Shown here in pieces: positions 60,307-64,000 of a stretch of 64,000 bases of DNA. Position 1 is the first letter of the stretch. Each line of letters starts with the position of its first letter. The notes beneath the pieces were generated by a model. It was not told the DNA's origin. It did no database searches and was given only the letters and a program-made list of their open reading frames with translations. The translations under genes and the position numbers were made by a program. The stretch comes from Byssothecium circinans (Eukaryota; Ascomycota; Dothideomycetes; Pleosporales; Massarinaceae), in NCBI GenBank assembly GCA_010015675.1, contig ML976981.1, forward strand, positions 349,071 to 413,070. The letters run 5' to 3'.

Positions 60307-62087
60307 TGCACAATATTTGGTTTAATCACTCAGCTCTTCTCAAGAAACGACGTTCCGGAGGATCGTGTCGTCTGGAAAAATGGCGAGAAGCTGACAGAGC
60401 AATTGGACAAATCTTCCGCACGGCAACTGGCGCGCCGACTTTCGCAGGGTTACATAGATGCCAAACTCATCAATCCCTCTCGTCCTGGCCAGGATGTTTT
60501 CATCGTGTATTCCGAAAACCAGGTCCTCGGTTTCCCAAACATGATCAGCATTATCGGCGCTGGAGCAATCGTGGCTACTTGCCCATGGCAGGCAACGGTA
60601 CCTGAACTCCTGTCTAGTATCGAAACAGTACAGCCTAAGGCCATCGTATGCTCCGAGAAGAGTCTCCCAAATGCTCTCGTTGCAAAGGAGCAGGCCAAAC
60701 ATCCCTTGGAAATTATCGTTCAAGACACTGCAAGTTGGCGTGTTCGAAATCACACTACTGGCCACTCATACACATCTAACCACGAGTACGTTTGGGAGGA
60801 TGCCTCGAGTGACTTCAGCAAAGACCAAGCTAGTGTCCTTGTGTTTTCCAGTGGCACCACCGGAAGTCCCAAAGGTTCATGCTACTTCGTTTAGATTTCG
60901 ATCATTTTTGCTAATAGAATCAGGTGTCCGTATCTCCTAGAGAAACATTATCAGTATGATACACCAGATCAAGCAGTTGTTGAGTCCTGGGCTATCACCG
61001 CTCAACAAGCTTGTGATGGCTGGCGTTCTCGACAGCGCTCATGTTGCCGGAATGTTTATAAACAACTTCTTATGTCTTGCTCTTGGCTTCACAAATGTTA
61101 TCGTACCAGGCACGAACACGCCGTTGCTGCTGGAAACACTGGTTACGCAACGGGTAAATCTCCTCTTCACAGTTCCACCGATCCTCAGCCGATTGACTCT
61201 GGAGCCTGGATACACCAAAGCAGATTTGAGACATCTGAAGTACGTGGTCACGGGTGCCGCGCCAGCTTCACCGGCCCTTCAGATGGCTACCAGCAAACCA
61301 ATGACCTCCAATGCGTACTGCCAGCAAGGTTGGGGAATGACCGAACTGACCTTTCTCGCCACCATGCCAGAGCCTGGCATCTGTTAGCCTTGGGAAAGCG
61401 TTGGAAAGGTACTTGCTGGCAACCACATCAAAGTGTGTGATGAAGGTGGGCAGGAGGTGCGGGCCAATATGCAAGGGGAGATTTACGTTTCCGGTGAGGA
61501 CCAGTTGCGCTATAAGTCACATATACCTGCTGACAAGTCAGGCCCGACAGTTTGCCGAGGGTACTACAGTGTACCCGATAATTCTCAAAATGTAGGTGCA
61601 CTGCCGGAGTGGTTTCGTACGGGCGACCTAGGATATTTCGATGAAAAGGGTTATATGTACATCAATGGGCGAAACAAGGTAATTGTACCCAAACGAGCAT
61701 CATCAGTTTGATTAATTCTGTGGTCAGGACTTGATCAAATACAATGGCGCCCAAGTGTCTCCTCTCGAGCTAGAGGATGTCATTCGGGAACATCCCAGAG
61801 TTGCTGACGTCGCTGTCGTCGGAACTCAACTGGAAGATGGCAATGAACTGCCCACCGCATTCATAATCCCAAAAGAGACTCCCTCAGCAGGAAATTTGGA
61901 AATATTAGCTCGAGATATCTTCCGGTTCACGGAGAACAGGGTCAGCCCGTACAAGCGGCCGCGTGGTGGTGTCCATCTTGTAGACGCTATCCCCAAAAAT
62001 CAAATGGGAAAAACCTTGCGTAAAGACTTGCGCGAAGCAGCGACAAAGTTATATAAGGCAGATGGCTATATTCGAGGAAAGCTATAA
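60307..62087 (+). pseudogene. Acyl-CoA synthetase / 4-coumarate:CoA ligase-like gene, broken
   Basis: The coding frame runs 60307-60874, 60924-61678 and 61728-62087, joined by two good GT-AG introns (49 nt each). Motifs are clear: the AMP-binding P-loop VFSSGTTGSPKG, YCQQGWGMTE, WFRTGDLGYFDEKGYMYING, and the C-terminal lysine region IPKNQMGKTLRKDLRE. Three faults are visible. The only nearby ATG (60306) is out of frame with the protein, with an in-frame TAA just upstream. TAG replaces one residue at 60938 (GVRIS-stop-RN, where relatives have H or Q). TAG also occurs at 61385 (PEPGIC-stop-PWESVGK). Both stops fit CAG to TAG. Without these the protein would be an ANL-family ligase that activates a carboxylic acid with ATP and CoA, often peroxisomal; no PTS1 is seen (ends RGKL). 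Assembly error is the alternative. Confidence 0.75.
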
Positions 62088-62104
62088 CATATGATAGGGA
62101 TATC

Positions 62105-62283
62105 GTGGGTTCGCATTCAAATTTTCCCATGGTTTCAGCGGGGGGCTTCGGGTCGCCGCGGATCATAGAGATGATTGTCGACTTGCCGGCGCCGTTGGGT
62201 CCGAGGAGGTCAAAGACTTCGCATGATCGGATGCCGAGGGTAACATTCTCGACGGCAACGTTCTTACCGGAGAATTTGGAGCC
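62105..62283 (-). pseudogene. Orphan ABC transporter nucleotide-binding domain fragment (ABCA-like)
   Basis: On the minus strand, right after an acceptor-like TTAAGCAG, one open frame reads GSKFSGKNVAVENVTLGIRS, then a Walker A motif (LLGPNGAGKST) and IISMIRGDPKPPAE. This matches the start of an ABCA-type NBD. No ATG, Q-loop, signature LSGGQ or Walker B follows, and the frame runs out toward the 3' end of the acyl-CoA ligase pseudogene. It is a single isolated exon-sized piece, 17 bp from that pseudogene and 35 bp from the PHD gene stop. It is most likely a duplicated or captured fragment, or the last trace of a deleted transporter gene. Confidence 0.65.
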
Positions 62284-62318
62284 TGCTTAAATTGGTTCGT
62301 GTAGCAGAACTCAATAAC

Positions 62319-64000
62319 CTAGTCTACGTCGTCGTCGGTGTCAGATCCGTTGACAGATGGCGGAAATGAATAGTACGTATCCTCCAGTACCGTCACTTTA
62401 GGTTTCTTTGTGTCTGATTTTTTGTCGGACCCACGAAATAGATTCAGTGGTCTTTTGAAGACAGTGGATATCCACGACGGATTTTCTGCCACTTCTTCCT
62501 TCGTCTCTAGTTTTGGGACGTCTGTTGGCTTGGTCGATGGCGAAGATGCCTCAGAAGGATGCTGAGTAGCGAACTTGAGGTTGGCTAGACGTCCCCCTTT
62601 AACCTTTTTGAGAAATGCAAGTTCTCCGCGAACGTCTTGAAGTAACTGATTCCTCTCCATCCCTGAAACGGTAGCTTCCCCGTGATCTGTCTGGGAAGGT
62701 CCATCCAAAATGCTTCTCGAAGATTCTTCACTCTCCTCGGCCCTACCAGATGCTGCCTCGCCAACTATACAGACAATCTCGCTGCCAGTACCAACGCCGC
62801 GTATGCCTTCCTCCCACGCTGACCGCTCATCGTGCCCCAAGTTCTTTCCATTGTAAAAGAGATGTATCTGCCTTGGATCCTCAATATTCATCCTCTTCGC
62901 AGCTGCCACCCTTATAGTCCCAATCTTTAGCTCTCCATTACGTATGCACTGTGCGGGGAAGTGTGTTGGGTAGACTGTCATGCCGCTCCTAAATACTAGC
63001 ACTTCAGTCTCCCGGTTCGGGTTCTCGTCGCTGTATGTGTTCTTACGAAATCGTGGTTCATTTTTTGCGATTAGGTCTTCCGATTGTTGATCCAGAGATG
63101 ACTGCTTCGCTTCTCGTCCAATGCTCAGTGCACCCGCATTATCTTCCTCTTGCGCTCTCGGTCTAACTAGGCTTCTACCATCTGACTCCTCATATTCTAC
63201 CGAGCGCGTTGTTGTGTTTTGGTCAACCGAACCTATTGCGGGTGACCGAGACTTGCTTTCTAATGCTGCGAGTCGAGCTGCAGCTGGGTCACGGGGAACA
63301 AGTGACTTTAGTGGTTGCGCTTTGCGTGTCAGCGGCTCCAGAGATCCAGAGCGGTTGAGCGCAGGCCGCTGGCGGGACTTCCGTATCTCCTCGCTCTCTT
63401 GAAGTAGTGCTTTCAGAACCAAGTCATCATCTACCTTGATATCCTCAGCTTTGACGTCTTTGATCGCTTCAGGTGTTCTGCTGCGGCTGTAACTCTCCCG
63501 CCTGGACCGGCGGTCACGCTCCCGCTCAACTCTTTCTTCGTTTCGGCCCTCTTCATTCTCTGGGTACACTCCAGCCTGGGAGCTTGCAAATTGATCTTCA
63601 TCCCCAGCGATGGGAGATCGAGCCGAGGATTTGACCTCTGTTGGCTCTTCAATGGCTGACCTTGACATCGAAATCGACGTAGTAAGCTCCGGAATCGCAT
63701 CCTCATATCCGACGTTGACCCTTTCGGGAGCCTTTCCTTTGCCCTTCGACATTGCTTCTTCGCACTCGGTGCTGCAAAACCATCCAGACTCAATAAGAGA
63801 TTCGCTCTTGAGACCTACACACCGAAAATGGAACCATTTGCGAGGACAAGACCTATTGTCGCACTCAATCATCAGCCCAAACTCTCGAGATCTTTTATTG
63901 CAGAAACAGAACCGTGGCTCTTCGTCATTTTCCGAGTCTGATTCTGACCGCCTTGTTGGTCGACGCTTTTCTTTCCTCTCAGACTGAATTTGATCTTCGG
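62319..64000 (-). CDS. PHD-finger protein with ubiquitin-like fold (5' end outside window)
   Basis: The frame is open from the window edge (codon at 63998) to the stop at 62319; the start lies beyond 64000. The visible part begins with a charged Arg/Ser/Glu segment, then a PHD finger: CFCNKRSREFGLMIECDN, SCPRKWFHFRCVGLKSES and GWFCSTECEE, with the Cys4-His-Cys3 spacing of the ING/Bye1-like type that reads histone H3 tails. A long disordered Arg/Ser/Glu region follows. Next comes a ubiquitin-like stretch (ELKIGTIRVAAAKRMNIEDP, IHLFYNGKNLGHDERS, GVGTGSEIVCIVG), then a helical segment (LLQDVRGELAFLKKVKGG) and an acidic end. Function is inferred as chromatin-linked; the PHD plus ubiquitin-fold pairing is unusual. 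Confidence 0.72.
   Translation of the reverse strand, partial: EDQIQSERKEKRRPTRRSESDSENDEEPRFCFCNKRSREFGLMIECDNRSCPRKWFHFRCVGLKSESLIESGWFCSTECEEAMSKGKGKAPERVNVGYEDAIPELTTSISMSRSAIEEPTEVKSSARSPIAGDEDQFASSQAGVYPENEEGRNEERVERERDRRSRRESYSRSRTPEAIKDVKAEDIKVDDDLVLKALLQESEEIRKSRQRPALNRSGSLEPLTRKAQPLKSLVPRDPAAARLAALESKSRSPAIGSVDQNTTTRSVEYEESDGRSLVRPRAQEEDNAGALSIGREAKQSSLDQQSEDLIAKNEPRFRKNTYSDENPNRETEVLVFRSGMTVYPTHFPAQCIRNGELKIGTIRVAAAKRMNIEDPRQIHLFYNGKNLGHDERSAWEEGIRGVGTGSEIVCIVGEAASGRAEESEESSRSILDGPSQTDHGEATVSGMERNQLLQDVRGELAFLKKVKGGRLANLKFATQHPSEASSPSTKPTDVPKLETKEEVAENPSWISTVFKRPLNLFRGSDKKSDTKKPKVTVLEDTYYSFPPSVNGSDTDDDVD

Noticed and set aside
62105..62290. 61-codon plus-strand ORF
   Set aside because: It is the complement of the ABC Walker A fragment; the minus strand carries the real signal.

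Overview
This window is nuclear DNA of a filamentous ascomycete (Pezizomycotina; Dothideomycetes such as Pleosporales is my best guess, not proven). The evidence is the gene set and its structure: short 48-140 nt introns with GTAAGT/GTGAGT-like donors and CTAAC-type branch sites, long intergenic spacers, and fungal-specific families (AA9 polysaccharide monooxygenase, Crt10, YHM2, ssSPT, Mis6/CENP-I, Far11/STRIP). No rRNA, supportable tRNA, CRISPR array or bacterial-type operon was seen. Exon coordinates were worked out by hand from reading frame, splice sites and family alignment from memory. Every multi-exon model given below closes in frame.

Left part (0.7-21.7 kb), mostly housekeeping genes: a 45-residue stand-alone DnaJ-type zinc-finger protein (-), a flavocytochrome b2-like L-lactate dehydrogenase (-), the STRIPAK subunit Far11/STRIP (-), a Cbf1-type bHLH factor with a GC-AG intron and a long, probably spliced leader (-), a YAG7-like RGG protein (+), and a KDM4/JHDM3 histone demethylase (+).

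First gene-poor island (21.7-28.2 kb): low-complexity tracts, weak small ORFs, one small ORF interrupted by TAG, and a diverged tandem duplication of about 300 bp. Middle part (28.2-51.5 kb): a mitochondrial GGQ release factor and a small serine-palmitoyltransferase subunit sharing a divergent promoter, a hypothetical protein (-), centromere protein Mis6/CENP-I (+) converging on a Crt10-domain protein (-), the mitochondrial citrate/2-oxoglutarate carrier YHM2 (-) next to mitochondrial citrate synthase (-), the RNA polymerase II CTD-binding termination factor Seb1/Nrd1 (+), a LOG-family phosphoribohydrolase (-) and a CLPTM1-family membrane protein (+).

Right part (51.5-62.3 kb), accessory in character: a gene-poor stretch, a secreted AA9 monooxygenase with substituted active-site surroundings (-), an anion:cation symporter-type MFS transporter (-), a small helix-turn-helix ORF that looks like a transposase remnant, an acyl-CoA ligase pseudogene with two in-frame TAG codons, and an orphan ABC-transporter exon fragment. 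The window ends inside a PHD-finger/ubiquitin-fold protein (-).

Functional links: citrate synthase makes the substrate that YHM2 exports, and the two are neighbours on one strand; the b2 dehydrogenase feeds lactate-derived electrons to respiration. Cbf1, KDM4, Seb1 and Crt10 are regulators of transcription. The AA9 enzyme, MFS transporter and broken acyl-CoA ligase suggest a degrading nutrient-acquisition patch. I saw no clear unknown multi-gene system. The most unusual items are the minimal DnaJ zinc-finger gene, the non-canonical AA9, the non-canonical GC-AG introns and the decayed 60-62 kb segment.
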